Shown: positions 1 to 7,023 of the stretch, one piece after another | Numbering within the stretch: position 1 is the stretch's first letter | Layout of the letters: every line of letters starts with the position of its first letter | From: Desulfobacterales bacterium | GTDB taxonomy: Bacteria; Desulfobacterota; Desulfobacteria; Desulfobacterales; JAHEIW01 | NCBI GenBank assembly: GCA_030145015.1 | Contig: JAQYWI010000194.1 | Span: 1 to 9,937 of the forward strand | DNA length: 9,937 nucleotides | Direction of reading: 5' to 3' | The notes under the pieces: model-generated | Told to the model about the DNA's origin: nothing | Databases searched by the model: none | The model's input: the letters and a program-made list of their open reading frames with translations, nothing else | Program-made: the position numbers and the translations under genes

Positions 1-166
1 CTCGAAGGGAGGCTCTCGACGGGTAGAATTCCTCAACTTTAGGCACTTTAGATCATTTTAGGCATTTTAGGCACTTCTAACTATAGAGCACCTTTGGAGC
101 TTATTTCCTCTGTCTTCCAAGATGAATTGCTAATTTTGAGATAGCTTCAAGTAGACACCCTATAAT
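1..166. repeat. Gene-free flank with short tandem repeats of about 9-10 bp
   Basis: This stretch lies downstream of dctM and I see no coding region in it. Between about 36 and 80 there are four to five degenerate tandem units of the form AYTTTAGGC: ACTTTAGGC at 36, ACTTTAGATC at 45, ATTTTAGGC at 55 and at 64, then a decayed unit at 73. There is no convincing hairpin plus T-run that would end the dctQM transcript. The repeat could be a slippage tract or part of a dispersed intergenic element. One window cannot decide this. Confidence 0.5.
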
Positions 167-1468
167 CTAAAAACCCATCCTGCCCGGCAACCAGATCGCC
201 AGCTGCGGGAAGACCATAATGATGGCCAGACCCAGCATCAGCAGCAGAAGGAAAGGAAGGGCGCCGCCGACGATATCATTCATTTTGATCCCGGGGACAG
301 AACCTTTTAAAACGAACAAATTAAGACCCACCGGCGGGGTGATCATTCCCATCTCCACGTTGATGGTCACCACAATACCGAACCAGACGGGATCAAATCC
401 CAGTTGGGTGACAATGGGAAAAATGATCGGCAAAACGATGACCATAATCGCCATGGGATCCAAGAGACACCCCATGATCAGTAAGATAATATTGATGATG
501 ATCATGATTGCCCATTTCGACACACTCAGCGCCGTTATGGTTTCGGTGACATATTGAGGAATTGACAATGTCGACAGTAAAAAAGCAAAGATGTTGCCAC
601 CGATGACCAGAAACATGATCATGGCGGTTACAGAGACCGTTCGCAACAGGGCTCCGTGAATGGCCTTGACCGTTAAGCGACGATAGATCAAGGCGATTAC
701 CACCGACAGGGTTGCGCCGATGGCGGCTGATTCCGTAGGCGTTGCAATGCCGGCGTAAATACTTCCAATGATGCTCAGCGCCAGAACAATAAAGGCCCAA
801 ACGTGTTTAAGAGATGATATTCTCTCACTCCAGCTGACCGCATCGACGCGCGGGGCCAGATCCGGTTTGATCTTGACCGCCAGGGCGATAGCCAGGCACA
901 GGATAAACGATAGCATGATCCCGGGAATGATTCCGGCGATGAACAGCTTGCCGATAGACACTTCGGTGATGACGCCGTAGATGATCATGGGTATGCTGGG
1001 GGGGATCAGGATACCGAGGGTGCCGCCGACGGCAATCGACCCGACTGCCAGTTTGCGGTTGTAGCCCCGTTTGATCATTCCCGGAATGGACACCAGGCCC
1101 ACGGATGCCGCGGTTGCCGGGCTGGAACCGCTGATAGCCGCAAAACCCGTGCAGGTGACAACACTGCTGATGGCCAGCCCACCCGGAAGCCAGCTGAGCC
1201 AGTTGTGCGCCGCCGCATACAGGTCATCTCCGACACCCGAGAACGAGACGACCTCAGCCATTAAAATAAAGAGCGGCAGTGTCAGCATAAAAAGATTGGT
1301 GCCGCTGTCCGCCGATATTTCGGCAATCTGGTATAACGTGCCAACATCCAGAAAAATGAGGACCCCGACCACACCCAAAAATCCGACACAAAAGGATATG
1401 GGCGTACCCAGTCCCAGTAGAATCACGAGAACCACGATTAAGACAATCGAGATAAAACCGATTTCCAT
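167..1468 (-). CDS. dctM: TRAP transporter large permease subunit, DctM family
   Basis: This is the large integral-membrane subunit of a tripartite ATP-independent periplasmic (TRAP) transporter, which imports organic acids or related solutes using an ion gradient. The 433 residues match the usual DctM length of about 425-435. They are hydrophobic throughout, with roughly a dozen membrane segments. Family motifs are clear: a GTPISF segment near residue 21, SGSSPATAA at 113-121, LGILIPPSIPMIIYG at 151-165, and the C-terminal EMGMITPPVGLNLFVLKG block at 372-389. The ATG at 1468 lies 15 bp after the dctQ stop, so the two are almost certainly co-transcribed and probably translationally coupled; the Shine-Dalgarno sequence is weak. 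The substrate cannot be read from the permease. The matching binding-protein gene appears destroyed upstream, so the transporter may be inactive or may borrow a binding protein from elsewhere. The family call is very secure. Confidence 0.97.
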   Translation of the reverse strand: MEIGFISIVLIVVLVILLGLGTPISFCVGFLGVVGVLIFLDVGTLYQIAEISADSGTNLFMLTLPLFILMAEVVSFSGVGDDLYAAAHNWLSWLPGGLAISSVVTCTGFAAISGSSPATAASVGLVSIPGMIKRGYNRKLAVGSIAVGGTLGILIPPSIPMIIYGVITEVSIGKLFIAGIIPGIMLSFILCLAIALAVKIKPDLAPRVDAVSWSERISSLKHVWAFIVLALSIIGSIYAGIATPTESAAIGATLSVVIALIYRRLTVKAIHGALLRTVSVTAMIMFLVIGGNIFAFLLSTLSIPQYVTETITALSVSKWAIMIIINIILLIMGCLLDPMAIMVIVLPIIFPIVTQLGFDPVWFGIVVTINVEMGMITPPVGLNLFVLKGSVPGIKMNDIVGGALPFLLLLMLGLAIIMVFPQLAIWLPGRMGF

Positions 1469-1483
1469 AATTCACCGGATCGT

Positions 1484-2002
1484 TTATGACTCGAACACTT
1501 CAGACGTCTCACTTTTGAACTGAAGAATAATATTGCCCAAAAACGTCACCACCAGCAGGAATGAACCCAAAACCATAATGACATAGATATACGCATAGGG
1601 TGCATTGAGCATGGTGGGTGACGTCCAGCGTTCAGAAAAAGCGGCCCAGGTCATGATGGCGGTCTGCCATAAAAGCACCACGCTGAAAGTCAATGCAAAC
1701 AGGGATGTGATCATATTAATTATTTTTGTGACCCGGGCATTAAAAAAATCCAGTAAAAAAGTAACACGAATGTGCATGCCTTTTTGGAGAGTATAGGCCG
1801 TGCCCAAAAATATAATGTATAAAAACAGATACGTGGAGACTTCCGTTACCCAGATGCTGGGCCGGTTAAAAAAATACCGGAGAAACACGTCCACAAAAAT
1901 CGCGAAGGTCACAAACAAAAGAACAAACCCAGCCAGGATGGCGGCGGCGGTGTTGATCTTTTCGACAACGCCGAAAATTTTTTGCAACCTGTTATTTGTC
2001 AT
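1484..2002 (-). CDS. dctQ: TRAP transporter small permease subunit, DctQ family
   Basis: This is the small membrane subunit of the TRAP transporter, which pairs with DctM in the inner membrane. Its 172 residues fit the family, with four predicted membrane helices at about 20-40, 53-72, 95-118 and 136-160. The DctQ signature is present: DVFLRYFFNRPSIWVTE at 38-54, followed by LGTAYTLQKGMHIRV at 66-80. A late PYAYIYVIMVLGS segment (135-147) is also typical. The ATG at 2002 is preceded by AGGAG about 10 nt upstream, which supports this start. The gene is second in the expected dctP-dctQ-dctM order. The upstream dctP-like gene survives only as a C-terminal fragment, so the promoter that originally drove dctQM may be lost or replaced. 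The reading frame itself shows no damage. Confidence 0.95.
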   Translation of the reverse strand: MTNNRLQKIFGVVEKINTAAAILAGFVLLFVTFAIFVDVFLRYFFNRPSIWVTEVSTYLFLYIIFLGTAYTLQKGMHIRVTFLLDFFNARVTKIINMITSLFALTFSVVLLWQTAIMTWAAFSERWTSPTMLNAPYAYIYVIMVLGSFLLVVTFLGNIILQFKSETSEVFES

Positions 2003-2029
2003 AAACGGTTTTCTCCTGAATAGTGGACT

Positions 2030-2068
2030 GCCCCCGAAAGCGCTTTTCGAAAATTACTTCCGGGGGCG
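2030..2068 (-). promoter_or_regulatory. Intercistronic hairpin between the binding-protein remnant and dctQ
   Basis: On the minus strand an 11-bp stem forms between GCCCCCGGAAG and CTTTCGGGGGC, with one G-U wobble and a loop of about 16 nt. It sits between the TAA at 2083-2085 and the dctQ ribosome-binding site. No T-run follows, so it is not a standard rho-independent terminator. Stem-loops in this place commonly stabilise or attenuate mRNA, so that the abundant binding protein outnumbers the permease. That role is inferred here from position and structure. Confidence 0.65.
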
Positions 2069-2082
2069 CTGTAACATCGTAA

Positions 2083-2232
2083 TTATTTTTTTCTGTACGG
2101 CTGCAAAATGTCCATAAATTTGTTGCCGAACGGTCCGGATTTCGCCTTGACTTCGGGATACAATACATTGGCATCTTTCAAATAACGGCTTTTTCCCTAC
2201 GAGGTCAACATGTAAATTTTGCCGCCTTTGGC
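2083..2232 (-). pseudogene. C-terminal remnant of a TRAP substrate-binding protein gene (probable dctP)
   Basis: Reading the minus strand in one frame gives GGKIYMLTS, an in-frame TAG at about 2208, then GKSRYLKDANVLYPEVKAK, SGPFGNKFMDILQPYRKK and a TAA at 2083-2085. This resembles the lysine-rich tail of TRAP-family periplasmic binding proteins. It lies exactly where dctP belongs, immediately before dctQ, with a stable hairpin in between. Everything upstream of about 2232 has been replaced by transposase-like sequence, so more than 250 codons, including the signal peptide, are missing. The internal stop confirms decay. Assignment to the DctP family depends mainly on position and only modestly on the short tail; a binding protein of another class is possible. 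Confidence 0.55.
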
Positions 2233-2240
2233 AACCCCAT

Positions 2241-2503
2241 CTTTTTTCGAAGTTCATTAGCCGCTCTAGCCTTCCCGTAAGCCGGATATTCCACAGGCAT
2301 GTTGATAATCGCTTTTTCTATTTCGGGGGCAGCACGGTTTTTAATGCAAGGCTTTCGACGGGACTTTTGCTTCAGTCCCTCAATGTCATGGAAGAGTTGG
2401 AGAGAAACGCCATTAATGCGGCAGGCCTGAGAAACGTTCTTGAAAAATTCTGCAAGTTCGATTATGTCAGTTTGCGGTTAACCCGTTTTTCTTGAGTGGT
2501 CAT
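2241..2503 (-). pseudogene. Degenerate N-terminal fragment of an IS481-type (integrase-core) transposase
   Basis: From an ATG at 2503, preceded by a G-rich ribosome-binding-like tract, the minus strand encodes MTTQEKRVNRKL, hits a stop, then resumes in another frame as ELAEFFKNVSQACRINGVS. It continues with KSRRKPCIKNRAAPEIEKA and NMPVEYPAYGKARAANELRKK. These blocks match the N-terminal helix-turn-helix half of IS481-like transposases: the NVS-AC-GVS segment, the SRRKP-KNR linker, and the PAYGQ-R-ANELRK segment just before the integrase core. The segment between GVS and KSRRKP is shortened, and the catalytic DDE core is absent. Homology stops near 2241, where sequence resembling a TRAP binding-protein tail begins. 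Between 2504 and 2626 I see only AT-rich spacer and no further gene. The element looks old and cannot be active. Confidence 0.75.
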
Positions 2504-2626
2504 GATTACCCCCTTTTTTGGATTAGTTGGGGAATTAATTCAGAAGGTATCTGACCACTCATTTTTTATCAAAGTGTCAGGTCAAGTTCGTCTTCTCGCA
2601 CTTAAATAATTTCAAAACTTATACTC

Positions 2627-5500
2627 CTAAGCCGCTTTTTGCTGTTTTTCTAGTTCGGCCTTAACGGCTAACCCGATTTTTTTAACCGTATAAGGCTTTT
2701 TTACATATTTTCCGGCCCCGAGCTGCTGGGCCTTTTTGACCCGGTCTGTTTCAGAATAGCCGCTTGCAATAATGGCTTTTTGCATCGGGTGCAACTCGAT
2801 GATGCGCTCATAGGTTTCTAAGCCGTCAATTCCAGGCGGCATGATCATATCCAAAACGATTAAATCCACCGTGTTTTTCTTTAGAAACCCAACGGCTTCT
2901 TCGCCACTTTCGACTGTTTTTACTGAATAACCCAATTGAGACAATATTTTTGAGGCAATTTCTCTTTGCTGTTTGGCATCATCGACCACCAGGATGGATT
3001 CTCCCTTACCCCGGTAATCAATGGATTTTTTGTCGTATTGATGTTCCTCATGTTGTTTTCGCGTTACCGGAAAATAGAGTTTAAAAGTGGTGCCGCTTCC
3101 CATGTCGCTTTCGACATGGATGTACCCTTTGTGATCCTTGACGGTCCCCCACACGACGGCCATACCCAGACCGGTACCACTTCGGCCCATTACTTTTTTC
3201 GTATAAAAGGGTTCAAATATCTGGTTTATTTCATCCGGATGTATGCCGATGCCCATATCAGACACCGTTAAAACCACATAATCACCCTCTTTGACATCAT
3301 CATAACCCCTGATGGGTTTGTCTATATATTGATTTTCGGCTTTTATAAGAACCGTTCCGCCAGCCGGCATGGCTTCTGCAGCATTGGAAACTAAATTCAT
3401 CACTGTTTTCGAAAGATGGATCGGAGATCCTTTTATATTTAAAAGTGCAGAATCAAGATGGGTTTGTATCTCTACCAGGGGGTGAAATGATTTTAGTTTT
3501 GTAAGCTGCGGGCTATCAAGATACTCTGTTATAACATCATTTAGATTCAAAACTTCGGAAATGGACACACCTCTTCTTGCCAATGTTAATAAGTCTTGAA
3601 CAATTGCAGCGGCCTTTTTACCGGATTCCTGAATGGTCTGAATGGGTTCAAACAGGGGACTCTCCCTGGGAAGATCCATCAGGATTAAATCCGGATAACT
3701 GACAATACCGGATAGAATATTATTGAGATCGTGGGCAACACCACCCGCGAGGGTGCCGATCGCTTTCATTTTTTGGGCCTGTTGAAGTTTTTTTTCTAAT
3801 TTCCGGCGCTCCTGTTCGGCGCGTTTTCTTTCGGAAACATCCCGCATAAGCCCCCGGAATCCAACGATCTGACCGTCGGGTGTTTTAATGGGGGTGGCGG
3901 ATAGATCAACCGTTATAATCGTGCCGTCTTTCAAATCAATTTCAAGATCGGCTAGAATCAAGGGTTTGCCGGTTCGGCTGATTCGATTAAATACCTGAAA
4001 CAGTTTTTCTACGGTTTCCGGGCTTGAATTCGGTCCCTGGTTAATCCCCATTAATTCTTCTTGGGAATGCCCTGTAATTTTGCACAATGAATTGTTGAAA
4101 AATATTAGATGGCCGTCAAGATCGAGTTCAAAATAACCGTCTTCGATATTTTCGAGGATATTGCGATATTTTTCTTCACTTCCTCGAAGTGCGGTTTCAG
4201 CCCGAACCCGTGAGGTAATATCAATTATGGAGGCGATACTTCTTTCGGTACCCGGAATTATGCTGGTCTGTATAAATACATTTTTGGTATTGCCGTGTTT
4301 GTCTGCAAGTTTAAAGGTGTATTCAGAAGGAGATTCACCATCTTGCTTTCTTCTTTCGCCATGATACCGGATTATTCTCGCGCGATCCTCTTGGGCGACA
4401 AAGTCGATGGTTTTCATTTTGCCTTCAATATCCGCTTTCGAATACCCGGCCATCTCCTCGGCTTTTGCGTTTATCTTGGAGATGGTCATATCCTCTTCAA
4501 CCAGGAACGTTGCTGTGCCTGTATTCTCAAAAACGCTTCGATATTCTTTTTCGTTTTCCTGTAAAGCATATTCTGCTTTTTTGCGGTGCTCAATTTCTTC
4601 AAGCAGCGCCTGATTTTTAATATTCAGCTCTCCGGTTTTTTTTCTGACCTTGGCCCTTAAAACCTGATTCAGAAACAGAACAATCAGCAACAACAATAAA
4701 GCACCAGCGCTAATCCCCAGCAGCCAGGTTATACTGGGCGATTTAGACTCAACACCGATCCACTTGCTTAAAGACTGGTGGTAGATAGATCCGCTATCCC
4801 TTTTGAGAGCATTCAGGTGGTGGTCTAAAGCAGCGATGATGGCTTTGTTTTTTCCTTTTGGAACGGCAAAGTGTATTTTTTGAGGGCTTAGAATGATTGC
4901 GCTTTTATTGATATCATAATCTCTTTCAAACTGATGTCCGTAAAGGTAATTGACAAGACCGGCGTCGCATTTTCCGATCTCAACAAGCTTTAATACGTCA
5001 TCATATTCAAAGGCTTCTATAAATCTGCAGTTTATACCAAACTGTTTAACCAGGCTTCTGAGATTTAAAAAATACACGTCGTTCTGAAGAACGGCAATTT
5101 TTTTGCCTTTTAAATCAAGGATGGACTCTATTTTGGAATGCTCGTTCACATAGATTTGGCCCCAATTGGTTAGCGCATTTTCATACGTAAAATCGTAATC
5201 TTTTTTGCGTTCCTGGGAATAGGCAATTGGGCCTAATATATCTATATCAGCAGATTTTAAATTCTGCAGACCCTGAGACCATGATCCACTGACATACTCA
5301 ATATTCCAGTCTTCTTCGTCGGCGATGTAGGCGAGGATGTCGGGAAATATTCCTTTTATATCGCCATCGTTATCCTTAAACAAAAGCGGTCTGTTTTGAT
5401 ACACACCCACTTTAATGGTGGTTTCCGCTGATGCGTTAATCGGATTGGCAAAAAAGGCGAGTAAAATACAACTAATTAGAATTATGCCATTTTTTTTCAT
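2627..5500 (-). CDS. Hybrid sensor histidine kinase with periplasmic SBP_bac_3 domain, two PAS domains and C-terminal receiver
   Basis: This is a 957-residue membrane sensor kinase. Residues 1-25 form a signal peptide (basic start, hydrophobic core, ASA cleavage-like site). Residues about 28-250 are a family 3 solute-binding domain (TIKVGVYQNRPLLFKDNDG, then LKGKKIAVLQND at 130-141) that should bind a small ligand in the periplasm. A single membrane helix lies at about 257-280, then a coiled segment. PAS domains occupy about 315-435 and 440-558; the second ends in GLMRDVSERKRAEQE. The kinase core has the phosphoacceptor His590 in GGVAHDLNNILSG, the N box around MNLVSNAAEAM (701-711), the G1 box DMGIG (748-752), EPFYTKK (763-769) and GTGLGMAVVWG (775-785). 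The receiver (about 835-950) has the acidic pair Asp840-Asp841, phosphoacceptor Asp884 in VLDMIMP and Lys935. All key residues are present. No separate regulator gene is adjacent, so the output partner is unknown. The ATG at 5500 lacks a strong ribosome-binding site. Confidence 0.95.
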   Translation of the reverse strand: MKKNGIILISCILLAFFANPINASAETTIKVGVYQNRPLLFKDNDGDIKGIFPDILAYIADEEDWNIEYVSGSWSQGLQNLKSADIDILGPIAYSQERKKDYDFTYENALTNWGQIYVNEHSKIESILDLKGKKIAVLQNDVYFLNLRSLVKQFGINCRFIEAFEYDDVLKLVEIGKCDAGLVNYLYGHQFERDYDINKSAIILSPQKIHFAVPKGKNKAIIAALDHHLNALKRDSGSIYHQSLSKWIGVESKSPSITWLLGISAGALLLLLIVLFLNQVLRAKVRKKTGELNIKNQALLEEIEHRKKAEYALQENEKEYRSVFENTGTATFLVEEDMTISKINAKAEEMAGYSKADIEGKMKTIDFVAQEDRARIIRYHGERRKQDGESPSEYTFKLADKHGNTKNVFIQTSIIPGTERSIASIIDITSRVRAETALRGSEEKYRNILENIEDGYFELDLDGHLIFFNNSLCKITGHSQEELMGINQGPNSSPETVEKLFQVFNRISRTGKPLILADLEIDLKDGTIITVDLSATPIKTPDGQIVGFRGLMRDVSERKRAEQERRKLEKKLQQAQKMKAIGTLAGGVAHDLNNILSGIVSYPDLILMDLPRESPLFEPIQTIQESGKKAAAIVQDLLTLARRGVSISEVLNLNDVITEYLDSPQLTKLKSFHPLVEIQTHLDSALLNIKGSPIHLSKTVMNLVSNAAEAMPAGGTVLIKAENQYIDKPIRGYDDVKEGDYVVLTVSDMGIGIHPDEINQIFEPFYTKKVMGRSGTGLGMAVVWGTVKDHKGYIHVESDMGSGTTFKLYFPVTRKQHEEHQYDKKSIDYRGKGESILVVDDAKQQREIASKILSQLGYSVKTVESGEEAVGFLKKNTVDLIVLDMIMPPGIDGLETYERIIELHPMQKAIIASGYSETDRVKKAQQLGAGKYVKKPYTVKKIGLAVKAELEKQQKAA

Positions 5501-5561
5501 AATCGATCCACAAAATAACGTTGAAAGAGATTCAGCCGTTTAGGGTAAATATCAAATAAAA

Positions 5562-5605
5562 TTAAGATAGTGACCGGATCTGCACACAGGACTTGCCTAT
5601 CTTAA
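5562..5605. promoter_or_regulatory. Perfect 9-bp inverted repeat upstream of the sensor kinase gene
   Basis: TTAAGATAG at 5562-5570 is matched by its exact reverse complement CTATCTTAA at 5597-5605, with a 26-bp spacer. The dyad lies in the divergent spacer between the kinase start (5500) and the transposase unit (5711), about 60-105 bp upstream of the kinase ATG, which is a reasonable place for a regulator site. The rest of 5501-5710 is AT-rich. I see no promoter I would defend and no further gene there. Confidence 0.35.
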
Positions 5606-5710
5606 ATATCGGTTGAGGTGTTAATCACTTTAATAGGTAATATTATACCGGATAACTTTTAAAAAAGGAAATTTTTAAAAGGAATTGGGTATTCATTAGC
5701 GTAGATAAAT

Positions 5711-5729
5711 GGGACGTCCTTTAGTTTTT
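5711..5729 (+). repeat. Left 19-bp inverted repeat of the RAYT unit
   Basis: This is an exact inverted copy of 6778-6796. It contains the GGACGTCC palindrome followed by TTTAGTTTTT. It ends about 39 bp before the transposase start codon. Confidence 0.85.
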
Positions 5730-5767
5730 CAGTTTACAGGAGAATATTTTTGTGGTAATAAAATTTT

Positions 5768-6778
5768 ATGCCTCGCAAAGCACGAATTGACGCTCCCGGT
5801 GCCTTACAGCACATTATTGCCCGCGGAATTGAACGCCGCAAAATATTCCAGAGCAAAGCTGATTATGCCGATTTTTTAGAGCGGCTGGGTAAGATTTTAA
5901 ACGAAACCGGCACGCCATGTTTCGCCTGGGCGCTGATCCCCAACCATTTTCATCTTTTGTTAAAAACCGGTCGCGCGCCCATTGCCCATGTGATGTTGCG
6001 GCTTTTAACCGGTTATGCCGTATGCTTTAACCTTCGTCATCGTCGCCGGGGACATCTGTTTCAAAATCGCTACAAGTCCATTTTGTGCCAGGAGGATGCC
6101 TATCTTATGGAATTGGTTCGTTACATTCATTTAAATCCGCTGCGGGCCAAACTTGTATTGGATATGAAGGATTTAGATAAATATCCTTATAGCGGACACA
6201 GTGTGGTGATGGGCAAATATTCAAATGCCTGGCAGGACACAGCGGCGGTATTAAGGTTGTTTGCAGACAAACTGCCTCTGGCCCGCCAGCACTACCGTTC
6301 CTTTGTGCAAAAGGGTATCGAGCAGGGCAAACGGCATGATTTAATCGGCGGCGGGCTGGTACGCAGCAGTGGCGGCTGGGCGTCTGTAAAATTGCTGCGC
6401 AACGCAAAGATATATCAGAAGGCTGACGAGCGGATTTTAGGAGATGGAGATTTTGTAAAGGAAGTGTTGGCAGTAGCCCAGGAACGTTTGGAGCGTAAAT
6501 ATGCGCTGGCGGCCAAAGGTGTAGGCTTAGATCATGTGGCTGAAAGAGTTGCCCAGTTAATGCAAATGGATGTTTCTGAGCTTTTTAAGCCCGGTAAAGA
6601 AAGGCAACGGGTGCAGGCTCGGAGTGTTTTGTGTTACTGGGCTGCCAGAGAATTAAATGTCAGCATGGTTGAGCTTTGTCGCAGGCTGCAGCTTTCAGCG
6701 GCAGCAGTGAGTTTATCCGTGCAGCGGGGGGAAAAAATAGTACAGGAAAATAATTATTCCCTGCTGGATAAAAACTAA
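5768..6778 (+). CDS. REP-associated tyrosine transposase (TnpREP/RAYT, Y1 HUH superfamily) with C-terminal DnaA-like helix-turn-helix
   Basis: This is a single-strand DNA transposase of the IS200-related Y1 family that acts on REP-type palindromes. The N-terminal domain (1-145) starts MPRKARIDAPGALQHIIARG, a typical RAYT opening. It carries the HUH metal-binding pair His60 and His62 in IPNHFHLLL, then GHLFQNRYKS (95-104) and the presumed nucleophile Tyr119 in RYIHLNPLRAKLV. All catalytic residues are intact. Residues about 240-325 form a second domain resembling the DNA-binding end of DnaA (a KERQRVQARSVLCYWAARE-like block, then a recognition helix around 308-320). This extension is seen in longer family members and explains the 336-residue length. 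The ATG at 5768 is the only credible start, but the nearest AGGAG (5738-5742) is about 25 nt away, too far for a good ribosome-binding site, so expression may be low. It is the only plus-strand gene in the window. Confidence 0.93.
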   Translation: MPRKARIDAPGALQHIIARGIERRKIFQSKADYADFLERLGKILNETGTPCFAWALIPNHFHLLLKTGRAPIAHVMLRLLTGYAVCFNLRHRRRGHLFQNRYKSILCQEDAYLMELVRYIHLNPLRAKLVLDMKDLDKYPYSGHSVVMGKYSNAWQDTAAVLRLFADKLPLARQHYRSFVQKGIEQGKRHDLIGGGLVRSSGGWASVKLLRNAKIYQKADERILGDGDFVKEVLAVAQERLERKYALAAKGVGLDHVAERVAQLMQMDVSELFKPGKERQRVQARSVLCYWAARELNVSMVELCRRLQLSAAAVSLSVQRGEKIVQENNYSLLDKN

Positions 6779-6796
6779 AAAACTAAAGGACGTCCC
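6778..6796 (-). repeat. Right 19-bp inverted repeat of the RAYT unit
   Basis: This is the exact reverse complement of 5711-5729. It overlaps the final base of the transposase stop codon. Just before it, the AAAACTAAAAAACTAAA tract partly duplicates the AT-rich arm. Confidence 0.85.
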
Positions 6797-6819
6797 CTTC
6801 TGTCTTTTGTTTGCCAGCT

Positions 6820-6884
6820 CGGGCCAGGAAACGACAAGTCATGGCTCCAGGAGGACAATTCAGGCCGGAAAACGACAGGTCGTG
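6820..6884. repeat. Imperfect 24-bp direct repeat next to the RAYT unit
   Basis: The 24-mer at 6820-6843 (CGGGCCAGGAAACGACAAGT followed by CATG) recurs at 6861-6884 (CAGGCCGGAAAACGACAGGT followed by CGTG). 19 of 24 positions are identical and all five differences are transitions. The copies start 41 bp apart. The remaining spacer from 6797 to 7023 has no gene I can support: short open frames on the plus strand are broken by stops and match nothing I know. The repeat may be a REP-like sequence linked to the neighbouring transposase, or a decayed fragment of something else. Confidence 0.4.
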
Positions 6885-7023
6885 TTAGCCGATCCTTTTA
6901 AGCTGTGGGGAGCGGCTGGTTTGGAGTGCTAAGAAGTCGTTCGGATGGGTATTAGAAACATCTGGTCTTTTATGGCCTGAGGATTTATCAGCTTTTGTTG
7001 CGGCACATGGTTTGGCGACAAGG

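Larger units (their letters stand above)
5711..6796 (+). mobile_element. REP-associated transposase unit bracketed by 19-bp inverted repeats
   Basis: The 19-mer GGGACGTCCTTTAGTTTTT at 5711-5729 occurs as its exact reverse complement at 6778-6796, immediately flanking the single Y1 transposase gene. The right copy begins on the last base of the transposase stop codon. Each copy contains the 8-bp palindrome GGACGTCC. No target-site duplication is visible outside the repeats, which fits HUH (Y1) enzymes rather than DDE transposases. The unit lies between the kinase gene and pyrB and disrupts no recognisable gene. Whether the whole unit moves, or whether the flanks are REP-like sequences that the enzyme disperses, is not decided by this window. 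Confidence 0.75.

Noticed and set aside
1071..1523. Open frame of 150 codons on the plus strand
   Set aside because: It is a shadow of dctM and dctQ, crossing the boundary between two well-supported genes, with no domain.
2054..2257. Minus-strand open frame of 67 codons beginning MNFEKRW
   Set aside because: The meaningful similarity lies in the two other minus-strand frames (transposase relic, then binding-protein tail). This frame is an out-of-phase bridge between them.
2494..2560. Inverted pair GAGTGGTCA (2494-2502) and TGACCACTC (2552-2560) around the transposase start codon
   Set aside because: It is perfect but only 9 bp, with a 49-bp spacer. It does not coincide with an identifiable IS end, so I do not call it a terminal repeat or operator.
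6105..6407. Minus-strand open frame of 100 codons inside the transposase gene
   Set aside because: It is antisense to the conserved catalytic Tyr region of the RAYT gene and resembles no known protein.
5711..6884. Possible CRISPR array or integron-like repeats
   Set aside because: The repeats are one inverted pair and one imperfect direct pair, with no regular spacing or multiple spacers and no cas or integrase gene.
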